Of a DNA stretch of 26,523 bases, positions 1 to 8,145 are shown in pieces. The notes beneath the pieces are model-generated. The model was given only the letters and a program-made list of their open reading frames with translations, did no database searches and had not been told where the DNA came from. Each line of letters opens with the position of its first letter. The first letter of the stretch is position 1. This stretch comes from CAUTUX01 sp963532875 (lineage in GTDB: Bacteria; Bacillota; Clostridia; Christensenellales; CAG-917). Location: contig CAUSLO010000014.1 of the NCBI GenBank assembly GCA_963532875.1, positions 1-26,523 of the forward strand, given 5' to 3'. Made by a program: the position numbers and the translations under genes.

Positions 1-232
1 TTAGAGAATTGGCTGACGTTTTGGGTATATAGTGTCTGAAATTGGGAATTCTTTAGTATATAAATCTCATTGATACTATGCTCATAATGTATACCACACC
101 TTTGACAATTGCGAATGAGCAAACATCAAAAATTTTCAATAAAAAAGCCAATATTGGAGGGGCAAGATGCTTAAAAGTTTTGTTGTGTTTTCTCTTTTTC
201 TTGATTCTTGTACTTCAATTTTAGCGAGATAT
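1..232. other. intergenic region left of tRNA-Leu, no recognised gene
   Basis: AT-rich DNA with no recognisable coding sequence on either strand. The only coding-like signal is a 24-codon frame at 167-241 (plus) with a strong GGAGG at 156-160, six bases before its ATG. It encodes a short hydrophobic peptide and ends inside the tRNA promoter. It is too short and unsupported to call a gene. Confidence 0.5.
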
Positions 233-261
233 TTGACATAGAAAAACTAGAAGACTATACT
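233..261 (+). promoter_or_regulatory. promoter of tRNA-Leu(GAG)
   Basis: TTGACA at 233-238, a 17-base spacer, and TATACT at 256-261. This is a near-consensus housekeeping sigma promoter. The expected start is about 267-268, only about five bases before the mature tRNA 5' end at 273, so the primary transcript would have a very short leader. This fits a strongly and constitutively expressed stable RNA. Confidence 0.85.
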
Positions 262-272
262 GCTGTTACTTT

Positions 273-356
273 GTGGCTATGGCGAAATCGGTAGACGCGT
301 ACGTTTGAGGGGCGTATGGCTAGTCCATGTGAGTTCAAGTCTCACTAGCCACACCA
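273..356 (+). tRNA. tRNA-Leu (anticodon GAG), CCA encoded
   Basis: A complete class II tRNA. The acceptor stem GTGGCTA (273-279) pairs with TAGCCAC (346-352), followed by discriminator A353 and an encoded CCA (354-356). The anticodon stem is TACGT/GCGTA (300-304 with 312-316), and the seven-base loop at 305-311 places GAG at 307-309, reading CUC and CUU leucine codons. A long variable arm (TGG-loop-CCA) lies between the anticodon and T arms, as expected for leucine. The T arm is GTGAG-TTCAAGT-CTCAC. The 3' end lies 15 bases from the stop codon of the convergent ATPase gene, and no intrinsic terminator is visible between them. Confidence 0.97.
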
Positions 357-371
357 AACAAAACAATCTTG

Positions 372-1577
372 CTAATTAGTTCTGCTCAGCCAATCGGCAA
401 TATCAATTATTTTAATTCCTTCGTATGTGTATTCTTCATGCCTCGTTTTAGCAAGTATTATTTTTTCGTATGCATCTTTAATAGATAATAATGGTTTGTA
501 TTCCCTTGCGAATGTTTCTGGATTGTCAATATACTCGGCAACTTGAATGTATATTTTTTCAGTCCCATTCATTGCTACAAAATCTATTTCCGTAGAATAT
601 AAGAATCCTGCGTAAACTTGATAACCTCTACGCATCAACTCTATCGCCACAATATTTTCAGACAACCTACCAAAATCAGGATTCCTTAGTCCAAGTCTTG
701 AGTGCCTGAAAGATGTATCTACTAAATAGTACTTTTCATTTGATGACAGATATTTTTTCCCTCTAACGTCATATCGTCTCATTTTATAGAACATAAATGC
801 GTTGCATAAATATGAGACATACAAAGAACATGTTTTGTCATTCGTTTCTATATTGTTGCTCTGTAGTGTCTTTGCAGTTTTGTTCATAGATACTAAATTG
901 GAAACGTTATCAATCAAATAGTCATTCAATCTCTCTAGCAATGAGGAATTTCTAACTCCATACTTTTGTGCAATATCTCTTAGAATAACTGTATTCATAA
1001 CTCCGTTTAAGTAACTGTACTTTTCTTCAAGTTCATCATATGCATATGAACCTGGCATGCCACCTATTTTTCTATACTCTTCAAAAGCAGTTTGCTTATC
1101 TTCATACTCAAAATATTCAAGGAACTCTTTAAAAGAAAATGGGTACACATCTATGTTAAATGTTCGTCCTGTAAATAAAGTTGCCAAATCGCTGTTGAGC
1201 AAAAAAGCATTTGACCCAGTTATGTATATGTCATATTTTTTTGAAGCATGAAAACTATTAACCACTAACTCAAAGTTTTTGCACATTTGAACTTCATCAA
1301 TGAAAACAAAGTTTTCTTTCCCTTCAATGTAATGGCTTTCAACAAATTCATTTAATTTCTTATATTCCCTTAGGTGTTCAAATTCTATCAATGAAAAGTC
1401 TATGCTTATTATATTTGCATCTGGAAATTCATTTCTGACGTAGTCAATAAAACTACTTAAAATTGTGGATTTGCCAGTTCTCCTACATCCTGTAAGCACT
1501 TTTATGTCTGAAGTCCCTACTACTCTTCTCAATTTGTCTAAATAAAATGTGCGAATTAACTCTTTTTTCTTTTCCAT
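372..1577 (-). CDS. AAA_14/DUF4143 family ATPase
   Basis: A 401-residue ATP-binding protein of the AAA_14 plus DUF4143 family, common as scattered accessory genes in gut Firmicutes and Bacteroidetes. Walker A is GCRRTGKST (residues 30-38), Walker B is FVFIDE (90-95), and a sensor-like ITGSNA lies at 119-124. The C-terminal part (about 200-401) matches DUF4143, which resembles a restriction-endonuclease fold; the visible pieces are E313, TEIDFVA (329-335) and IYIQVAE (342-348). The in vivo role of the family is not settled. It stands alone, convergent with tRNA-Leu and downstream of the long pheS-miaA operon, with its own promoter inside a repeat structure that suggests tight control. Its position beside a tRNA 3' end and its isolation are compatible with horizontal acquisition, but no integrase or attachment repeat was found. 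Family assignment is firm; function is unknown. Confidence 0.9.
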   Translation of the reverse strand: MEKKKELIRTFYLDKLRRVVGTSDIKVLTGCRRTGKSTILSSFIDYVRNEFPDANIISIDFSLIEFEHLREYKKLNEFVESHYIEGKENFVFIDEVQMCKNFELVVNSFHASKKYDIYITGSNAFLLNSDLATLFTGRTFNIDVYPFSFKEFLEYFEYEDKQTAFEEYRKIGGMPGSYAYDELEEKYSYLNGVMNTVILRDIAQKYGVRNSSLLERLNDYLIDNVSNLVSMNKTAKTLQSNNIETNDKTCSLYVSYLCNAFMFYKMRRYDVRGKKYLSSNEKYYLVDTSFRHSRLGLRNPDFGRLSENIVAIELMRRGYQVYAGFLYSTEIDFVAMNGTEKIYIQVAEYIDNPETFAREYKPLLSIKDAYEKIILAKTRHEEYTYEGIKIIDIADWLSRTN

Positions 1578-1601
1578 AGTACTTTCTCTGCCTTCTTTAG
1601 T

Positions 1602-1676
1602 ATTATATACGGCTACTTCGAGAAAATCAATTTTTTTAAATTCTCGAAGTATAATCCGAGAAAAGCAATTTTTTAT
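1602..1676 (-). promoter_or_regulatory. promoter and operator-like repeats upstream of the AAA_14 ATPase
   Basis: On the minus strand, TTGATT (1630 to 1625) and TATAAT (1607 to 1602) are separated by exactly 17 bases. The -35 box lies between the arms of a perfect 11-bp inverted repeat, TACTTCGAGAA at 1614-1624 and TTCTCGAAGTA at 1641-1651. One arm falls in the -35/-10 spacer. A third copy of the motif, TCCGAGAAAAGCAATT at 1655-1670, repeats TTCGAGAAAATCAATT at 1617-1632 with two mismatches, 38 bases away. The layout looks like a repressor operator. No intrinsic terminator for the upstream operon is visible here. Confidence 0.65.
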
Positions 1677-1700
1677 TTTTTTGAAAGTGAGACGATGTCA

Positions 1701-2912
1701 TTAGAATTTGCCAGATTCAAGCATTTTATTTACTACCAGTTTTGAATGTTCGTATGTTAATCCGCCTTGGACATAAACTACGTATGGTTCTTTAACTGGG
1801 GCATCTGAAGTTAATTCTATAGACGCTCCTTGAACGAATGTTCCTGCTGCCATGATTACCTCATCATCATATCCTGGCATTGCATATGGCGTTGGAGTTA
1901 CATTTGAATTAATTGGTGAATAGTGTTGTATTTGCTGACAGAAATTAATTAGTTTATCTTCGTCATTTAAAATAATGCTCGCTATTACATCATTTGGTTT
2001 TTCATTAATACTTGGAATTGTTTCATATCCAAGAGTTGAAAATGTGCTGGCAAAAAGTGTTGCAGACTTTAAAGCATTTCGTACAACTGATGGTGCTAAA
2101 AAGATTCCTTGGAAAAATTCATCATATCCTGATTTGTATGACCCCACCTCAAACCCAAGAGATGGAACTGTCAATCTGTTTGCTGCCATCTCTACTAATT
2201 GAGATTTACCTGCCACGTATCCGCCAGTTCTTGCAATACCACCGCCAATATTTTTAATAAATGATCCTGCGACTAAATCTGCACCAACCTCTGTAGGTTC
2301 TTGTCGTTCTACAAATTCCCCATAACAGTTGTCTACAATGACAATTGTGTTTGCAGATATGTTTTTTATAAAAGAAATACACTCTGCGATTTCTTGAATT
2401 GTGAAACTGTTTCTTAGACTATATCCTCTGCTTCTTGTTATAAATGCTACTTTTATATTTTTAGACTTTAATTTTTTCTCTAATACTTTGTAGTCAATTT
2501 CCCCATTCTTTAAATTAATCTCATCGTATTTAATTTTGTAATCCTTCAATGACCCCGAATTCTCTTTGTTGATAACGTCGTTTAATGTGTCATAAGGTTT
2601 TCCAGTTACAGACAGCAATGTATTCCCAGGAAATAATGTGGCGTAGAGCATTAACGAAATCGCCTGCGTACCTGAAGTAATTAATGGCGATGCGATTGCC
2701 GATTCTGATTTAAAAATTGTGCTAACTAATTTAGATAATGCATCCCTTCCTACATCGTCATATCCGTATCCCGTAGTGAAGTTAAAATGCCAATCTGAAA
2801 TTGCGTTTTCTCTGAATGCTGATAAAACTTTATCTTGGTTAAATAGTGCTGTCTCGTCTAACTCTTTAAATATATCTTTTAATGATGATTCAATATTTTC
2901 TATTCTTTCCAT
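1701..2912 (-). CDS. PLP-dependent aluminum resistance / methionine gamma-lyase family protein
   Basis: A 403-residue fold-type I PLP enzyme of the family annotated as aluminum resistance protein or methionine gamma-lyase-like (PF06838, the YnbB group of Bacillus). The likely PLP-binding lysine is K220 in GSFIKNIGGG. Upstream, VDNCYGEF (193-200) supplies the aspartate expected to contact the pyridine nitrogen, and a serine/threonine/glycine-rich phosphate-binding stretch lies near 79-83 (TSGTQ). The start overlaps the end of miaA by 23 bases, so the two are almost certainly cotranscribed as the last genes of the operon. In many Firmicutes this family follows miaA and hfq; here hfq is missing from between them. 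The substrate is not established for the family; C-S lyase activity on a sulfur amino acid is the usual guess. Confidence 0.88.
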   Translation of the reverse strand: MERIENIESSLKDIFKELDETALFNQDKVLSAFRENAISDWHFNFTTGYGYDDVGRDALSKLVSTIFKSESAIASPLITSGTQAISLMLYATLFPGNTLLSVTGKPYDTLNDVINKENSGSLKDYKIKYDEINLKNGEIDYKVLEKKLKSKNIKVAFITRSRGYSLRNSFTIQEIAECISFIKNISANTIVIVDNCYGEFVERQEPTEVGADLVAGSFIKNIGGGIARTGGYVAGKSQLVEMAANRLTVPSLGFEVGSYKSGYDEFFQGIFLAPSVVRNALKSATLFASTFSTLGYETIPSINEKPNDVIASIILNDEDKLINFCQQIQHYSPINSNVTPTPYAMPGYDDEVIMAAGTFVQGASIELTSDAPVKEPYVVYVQGGLTYEHSKLVVNKMLESGKF

Positions 2913-3807
2913 TTAATTCCTTCTCTAGATCCTGTAGTATTTTTTCATTTTCATCTAAATCATAACACTTCGCAAAATCATATTGTTTAAACCATGTCAG
3001 TTGTCTTTTTGCAAATCTTCTTGTGTCTTGTTTAATTTTCTCTTTTATTTCTACTAACTTTTCTGCTGTGATGTTCGCTACATTCACATCTGCAAATTCT
3101 CTGTATCCAATTGCTTTGGTACTCTGATATGTATAGTTGTCTATGGTCTTAATTTCTTCAAGTAATCCGTCATCAAACATTTTGTCTACTCGCATATTAA
3201 TTCTGTTGTATAATTTTTCTCTGTCAGTTGGATTTATAAAAATTAGTACAAATTCCTTCTCTATCTTTTTTTGTTCTTGTTGCTCATCTAATGTTTTATT
3301 CGTAGTCATTATTATTTCTAGGCTTCGTATTATTCTCTTTTTATCATTAACAGATATTCTCTTGCTCGCTTCTAAATCTAGTTCTTTTAATTTGTTATAT
3401 GCTTCCTCTAACCCTTTCTCGTCTATATACTTTCCCACCTCTTTTCGCAATGTTGGATTTTTAACAACATTTGCAAAGTTCATTTCATACAAAAGTGAAT
3501 GAATGTACAGCCCAGTCCCGCCTACTATAACTGGCGTGCGGTTGCGTTTTTTTATCTCTTCTATCTTCTCATTCGCCATGTTACAAAACTCTGCAACAGA
3601 GAATTCTTCCTTGTATGAAACTACATTAATTAGGTGATGAGGTATACCCTTCATCTCTTTTTGCGTAACTTTTGCCGTTCCAACATTTAATTCTTTATAT
3701 ATCTGCATACTATCTGCAGATATTATTTCGCCATTAAATCTTTGTGCAATTTCAACTGCTAGACCACTTTTGCCACTTGCTGTTGGTCCAACTACATATA
3801 TTTCCAT
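2890..3807 (-). CDS. miaA: tRNA dimethylallyltransferase MiaA
   Basis: A 305-residue enzyme that transfers a dimethylallyl group from DMAPP to N6 of A37 in tRNAs reading codons that begin with U, giving i6A37. The N-terminal P-loop GPTASGKS (7-14), the ISADSMQIY segment (34-42) with the base-contacting aspartate, and VGGTGLYI (94-101) are diagnostic. TKAIGYREF and the QDTRRFAKRQLTWF region (about 260-273) are the conserved C-terminal tRNA-binding motifs. Length is normal. The start overlaps the mutL stop by one base. MiaB, encoded in the same operon, carries out the next step on the same base. Confidence 0.97.
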   Translation of the reverse strand: MEIYVVGPTASGKSGLAVEIAQRFNGEIISADSMQIYKELNVGTAKVTQKEMKGIPHHLINVVSYKEEFSVAEFCNMANEKIEEIKKRNRTPVIVGGTGLYIHSLLYEMNFANVVKNPTLRKEVGKYIDEKGLEEAYNKLKELDLEASKRISVNDKKRIIRSLEIIMTTNKTLDEQQEQKKIEKEFVLIFINPTDREKLYNRINMRVDKMFDDGLLEEIKTIDNYTYQSTKAIGYREFADVNVANITAEKLVEIKEKIKQDTRRFAKRQLTWFKQYDFAKCYDLDENEKILQDLEKELNGKNRKY

Positions 3808-5555
3808 TAGACAATTCTCTTAAACAATTTCTCAAAATCTTCCTTTGTATATTTAACTATACAAGGTCTTCCATGCGGACATTGTGCTGGGAAATATGAG
3901 TGCTCTGTTTCTAGTTCTTTCAACAAATACCCTATCTGCTCTCTATTCAGAGCATCTCCACCCTTTATTGCTCCCTTACATGCCCTAGACGCAAAGAGGT
4001 CTTTTATGAAATCAGTTATCCCTTTCTCCGTTGTATCAAACATGTTTTCAAAAATTAGAGACAAGATTTTCTCTGATGAAAAACTTGCAATAACTTCTGG
4101 AATCTTTGATATCATCAATGTCCCTTCTGCTATTGAGATATCAAACCCGATTTCTTTTAAAGACTGCATTATTTTTGTAACGTAATCTTCTTCTCTTGCA
4201 TTCATTTTATATGTGAATGGAACTAACATTTCTATTGATTTATTATTCTCAAACGCACGCATCATGTTGTCGTATCTAATTCTTTCGTGTGCAGCGTGTT
4301 GATCTATAAAGTACACAATATCATCTAATTCAACCACTAAATATGTTCCGAATATTTGTCCTACAATATTTCCAAAAAATCTCTCTGTTTCAAACTGCGT
4401 CTCTATCTTTTTTGATTCTACCGACTCTACCTCTGGCATTGATATTGTCTGTTGGCTTTTTTGAAACTCTATCGCTTCATGTTGAATGGTTTCTAGAAAC
4501 GAAGTTCTAACTGGTTCAATTTTTATTTGTTGTTCTGGTTTCTTAACTCTTACTTCTTTACTAATATCGTATTTAACCAATGCTTCTTGGACTGCATGAT
4601 ATATGGCAGAGAAAACTCTTTCTGATTCAACAAACCTAACTTCATATTTTGTTGGGTGTACGTTAATATCTACTTCGTCAAAAGGCATTGTTATCTGCAA
4701 TACATATATTGGGAATGATTTCGTCATAAGTCTTGGCATGTACGCTTTTTCTACGGCTACTTGCAATTTTTTATCACTAACCACTCTGCCGTTTATGATT
4801 AATGTTTGATATGTTCTATTGCTTTTGGTAACGTCTGGCTTTGAAATCCTGCCCTCAACCTTTATTCCTGAAGATAACTTATGTGAAACGGTTAGCATGT
4901 TATCTGCTATTTTTGATCCGTATATTTCAAGAATTGCATCGTCTAAGTTTGTTCCCTTATTCATTAAAATCATTTCTTTTTCGTTATCAAATCTAATATT
5001 GATTTTGGGCTGAGCAAAAATTAGATCTCTTAGTTTATCTCTTATGTATTTCTCTTCTATATGATCTACTTTGAGAAACTTCTGTCTCGCTGGTACGTTA
5101 TAGAAAAGGTTCTTGACTATTATGGTTGTTCCTACAGAACATGAATAGTGTTCTTTTTTAATTACCTTTCCACCCTCAATTACTAAATGTGTACCCTCTC
5201 TATCTTTGTGGAATCTTGAAAAGACTTTGACTTTCGATACAGATGCTATAGAAGGCAATGCCTCACCTCTAAATCCTAAAGTGCTAATTTGTGACAAGTC
5301 TACTGCCGAAATTATTTTGCTAGTTGAATGTGGAGTGAATGCCAATTCTATATCATCGTATTCAATTCCTATTCCGTTGTCAGTAACTACTAAACTTTCT
5401 TTTCCCCCACCTTCGCAACGAACTGTTATCTCTGTTGCTCCTGCGTCTATAGAGTTCTCCACCAATTCCTTAACTATTGAAGATGGATTCTCTACAACTT
5501 CACCTGCAGCAATCATATTAAAAACTTCTGGTGCTAATTTGTTTATCCTACTCAT
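3807..5555 (-). CDS. mutL: DNA mismatch repair protein MutL (endonuclease-type)
   Basis: A 582-residue MutL. The N-terminal GHKL ATPase has catalytic E30 in KELVENSIDAGA, DNGIGI at 59-64 and GFRGEALPSIASV at 94-106. A variable linker spans about 330-390. The C-terminal domain carries the nuclease motifs of MutL from organisms without MutH: DQHAAHERIRYD (418-429), ACKGAIKGG (525-533) and CPHGRP (559-564). In the first of these, the final acidic residue of DQHA(X)2E(X)4E is aspartate (D429) rather than the usual glutamate, a conservative change. It overlaps the end of mutS by 8 bases, so MutS and MutL are translationally coupled. MutL is expected to nick the daughter strand after recruitment by MutS. 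Confidence 0.97.
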   Translation of the reverse strand: MSRINKLAPEVFNMIAAGEVVENPSSIVKELVENSIDAGATEITVRCEGGGKESLVVTDNGIGIEYDDIELAFTPHSTSKIISAVDLSQISTLGFRGEALPSIASVSKVKVFSRFHKDREGTHLVIEGGKVIKKEHYSCSVGTTIIVKNLFYNVPARQKFLKVDHIEEKYIRDKLRDLIFAQPKINIRFDNEKEMILMNKGTNLDDAILEIYGSKIADNMLTVSHKLSSGIKVEGRISKPDVTKSNRTYQTLIINGRVVSDKKLQVAVEKAYMPRLMTKSFPIYVLQITMPFDEVDINVHPTKYEVRFVESERVFSAIYHAVQEALVKYDISKEVRVKKPEQQIKIEPVRTSFLETIQHEAIEFQKSQQTISMPEVESVESKKIETQFETERFFGNIVGQIFGTYLVVELDDIVYFIDQHAAHERIRYDNMMRAFENNKSIEMLVPFTYKMNAREEDYVTKIMQSLKEIGFDISIAEGTLMISKIPEVIASFSSEKILSLIFENMFDTTEKGITDFIKDLFASRACKGAIKGGDALNREQIGYLLKELETEHSYFPAQCPHGRPCIVKYTKEDFEKLFKRIV

Positions 5556-8145
5556 CTTTCTTAATTATCTCCGTTTTAAGATCCATCAAATATGTCAATG
5601 CTTGAACTGGTGTCATGTTATCTAAATTTAATTGCTTAATTCTTTCTTCATACTCAGAGGTTACAACTTCAAATAGGTTGCCTTGCGTTCCCACCTTATC
5701 TACTAAATTCGGTATGTCTAATCCGTTATTATTTAATTCTAGGTTCTTTATAATCTGTCTTGCATTTTTAATAACTGTTGTATTTACTCCTGCTATTTCT
5801 GCAACTTCTATACCGTAACTTCTTTGTGCTCCACCTGGTACTATTTTGTATAAGAAAGTTATCTTGTTGTTTTGTTCATTTATGAGAATATGATAATTCT
5901 TTATGCCATCTATATCATTTAGCTCTATTAATTCGTGGAAGTGCGTTGAAAATAGTGTTTTAGCACGTATGTGTTCGTTTATATAGGTTATTATTGCCCA
6001 TGCAATGCTTAGACCGTCGAGGGTTGATGTGCCTCTTCCTATTTCATCTATGATTAATAGAGATTTAGGTGTGGCACAATTGAGTATCATTGCTATCTCA
6101 TTCATTTCTACCATGAATGTTGACTGCCCAGTAAAAAGATCATCAGATGAACCTATACGAGTAAATATTCTGTCTACTATTGGAATTTCTGCACTTTCTG
6201 CTGGGACATATGAGCCGACGTGTGCCATTAATACAATTAATGCTACTTGTCGCATATATGTACTCTTCCCTGCCATGTTTGGTCCTGAAATGATTTGAGT
6301 TCTATCGTTTTCACTTAGATGTGTATCATTAGCCACATAACCTGTTTTTGTTAATATTCGTTCTACAACAGGGTGTCTTCCAGAAACGATATTAATATCT
6401 TTTATTTCTTCTGAAATCTTTGGCTTAGCATAGTTGTTTACTAACGCAGCCCTTGATAGGGATAAAATAAAGTCTAATTTCCCTAAAGCATCTATATAGT
6501 TCTTAATCTTGCTATAATCTTCTTTAATTCTCTTCTGTATTTCGTTTAGAATATTTTTCTGAATTTCTTCAAGTCTAATCTCGGCAGAATTTACTTTTTC
6601 TTCAATATCCATCATTTCAGCAATTGTATATCTTTCAGAACCAACCAACGTCTGTCTACGTATATAATCACTTGGTACTTGGCTTAAAAATGATTTTGTT
6701 ACTTCAATATAGAACCCAAACACGTTATTACGTGCAACTTTAAGATTCTTTATACCAGTACGTTCTCTTTCTCTGTTTTGAATTTCCAATATCCATTTGT
6801 CTGCATTCTTGGCTATATTCTTATATTCACTATATTCTGCTGAATATGCTTCGTTTATAAAGAATTTTTCATTTTCTGATATGCGTTCTTTATCTAATGC
6901 TCTCTCTAACTGTTGGCTTAAATCATCTAAGAAATCTATTTGCGAATCTAATTCTTTCAACGCTAGGCTCTTCATATTGAATAAAATTCTTTTGAACTGT
7001 GATGTTAACTTTATTGCTTCTGATAGCGATATTAATTCCTTTGGGACAACTATCCCTAACATGATTCTAGATATAATCCTTTCTACGTCTTTTATATCCG
7101 CCAATAGACTCTGCAACTGCACGGCTTCTGTTTTATGTTCTAATATCTCCTCTATTGCATCTAGACGGCTATTAATTTCTGCTGAATTTTGCGAAGGTTG
7201 CTCTATTGCGTTCTTTAGTTTCCTTGTACCCATCGGTGTTGAGGTATAATCAAGGACTGATAGCAATGTACCTTCTTTTTTCCCATCTCTAACATTTTGG
7301 GTAAGTTCTAGGTTACGTCTTGTATTAATATCTAATACCATGCAGTTCCCTTCGTTCAGAACTTGCACCTTTCTAATATTTCCTAAAAGTTGTTTTTGTG
7401 TTTGTACAGCATATGACAATATTTGAGACGTCGCCATTATTTGATTTTTAACACTCAAATTAAACACATCAAGATTTGAAACTTTGAAATATTCTTTTAA
7501 ATATTCGGTGGCACTGTTTAAACTATTGTATCCACTAGAGAACATCTTTGGCTTAATTGAAAACATTCCAAAGTATGGGATTTCGTCTCTGTGTTTGAAT
7601 ATGTCTTCATTTGCTAAAATTTCCTTTGGTTGAATCATTGCCAATATATCTTGAATTCTGCTTAGGTAGTTATCCCCACTATATGAATACACATTAAATT
7701 GCCCAGTTGATATATCTATCCATGAAATTCCAAAAGTGTTCTTTTCGCTACAAATGTAGGCAAGGTAATTTGGTTGAGCATCTGTCAATATTGAATCTTC
7801 AAGAACTGTTCCTGGTGTAACTACTCTTAAGACTTCACGTTCAACCATTCCCTTTTCTTTTGGATCGGATACTTGTTCGCACATCGCTACCGAATATCCA
7901 GCATCAATTAATTTCTTTACATACCCTGAGACACTGTGGAAAGGAACACCACACATTGGGGCTGTAGTATCGTTCCCTGCACTTCTTTTTGTTAATGTGA
8001 TACCTAAAATCTTTGACCCTATCTCGGCGTCCTCATTAAACATTTCATAGAAATCACCCAAGCGGTATAAAAGAATGCAGTCTTTATATTCATTCTTTAT
8101 TTTGAAATATTGTTGCCACATTGGCGTCAATTTCTTATCACTCAT
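5548..8145 (-). CDS. mutS: DNA mismatch recognition protein MutS
   Basis: An 865-residue MutS1. The mismatch-recognition domain is at the N-terminus with the F-x-E motif F32-Y33-E34 in GDFYEMF. The connector, lever and clamp domains follow. The C-terminal ABC ATPase has Walker A GPNMAGKST (621-629), the signature-like STFMVEM (675-681), Walker B LLIIDE (696-701) followed by GRGTSTLDG, and FSTHFHEL as the switch histidine region. The length matches full MutS1 including the C-terminal helix-turn-helix region. The start codon overlaps the miaB stop (ATGA). It binds base mismatches and small loops and hands over to MutL, encoded immediately downstream. Confidence 0.98.
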   Translation of the reverse strand: MSDKKLTPMWQQYFKIKNEYKDCILLYRLGDFYEMFNEDAEIGSKILGITLTKRSAGNDTTAPMCGVPFHSVSGYVKKLIDAGYSVAMCEQVSDPKEKGMVEREVLRVVTPGTVLEDSILTDAQPNYLAYICSEKNTFGISWIDISTGQFNVYSYSGDNYLSRIQDILAMIQPKEILANEDIFKHRDEIPYFGMFSIKPKMFSSGYNSLNSATEYLKEYFKVSNLDVFNLSVKNQIMATSQILSYAVQTQKQLLGNIRKVQVLNEGNCMVLDINTRRNLELTQNVRDGKKEGTLLSVLDYTSTPMGTRKLKNAIEQPSQNSAEINSRLDAIEEILEHKTEAVQLQSLLADIKDVERIISRIMLGIVVPKELISLSEAIKLTSQFKRILFNMKSLALKELDSQIDFLDDLSQQLERALDKERISENEKFFINEAYSAEYSEYKNIAKNADKWILEIQNRERERTGIKNLKVARNNVFGFYIEVTKSFLSQVPSDYIRRQTLVGSERYTIAEMMDIEEKVNSAEIRLEEIQKNILNEIQKRIKEDYSKIKNYIDALGKLDFILSLSRAALVNNYAKPKISEEIKDINIVSGRHPVVERILTKTGYVANDTHLSENDRTQIISGPNMAGKSTYMRQVALIVLMAHVGSYVPAESAEIPIVDRIFTRIGSSDDLFTGQSTFMVEMNEIAMILNCATPKSLLIIDEIGRGTSTLDGLSIAWAIITYINEHIRAKTLFSTHFHELIELNDIDGIKNYHILINEQNNKITFLYKIVPGGAQRSYGIEVAEIAGVNTTVIKNARQIIKNLELNNNGLDIPNLVDKVGTQGNLFEVVTSEYEERIKQLNLDNMTPVQALTYLMDLKTEIIKKDE

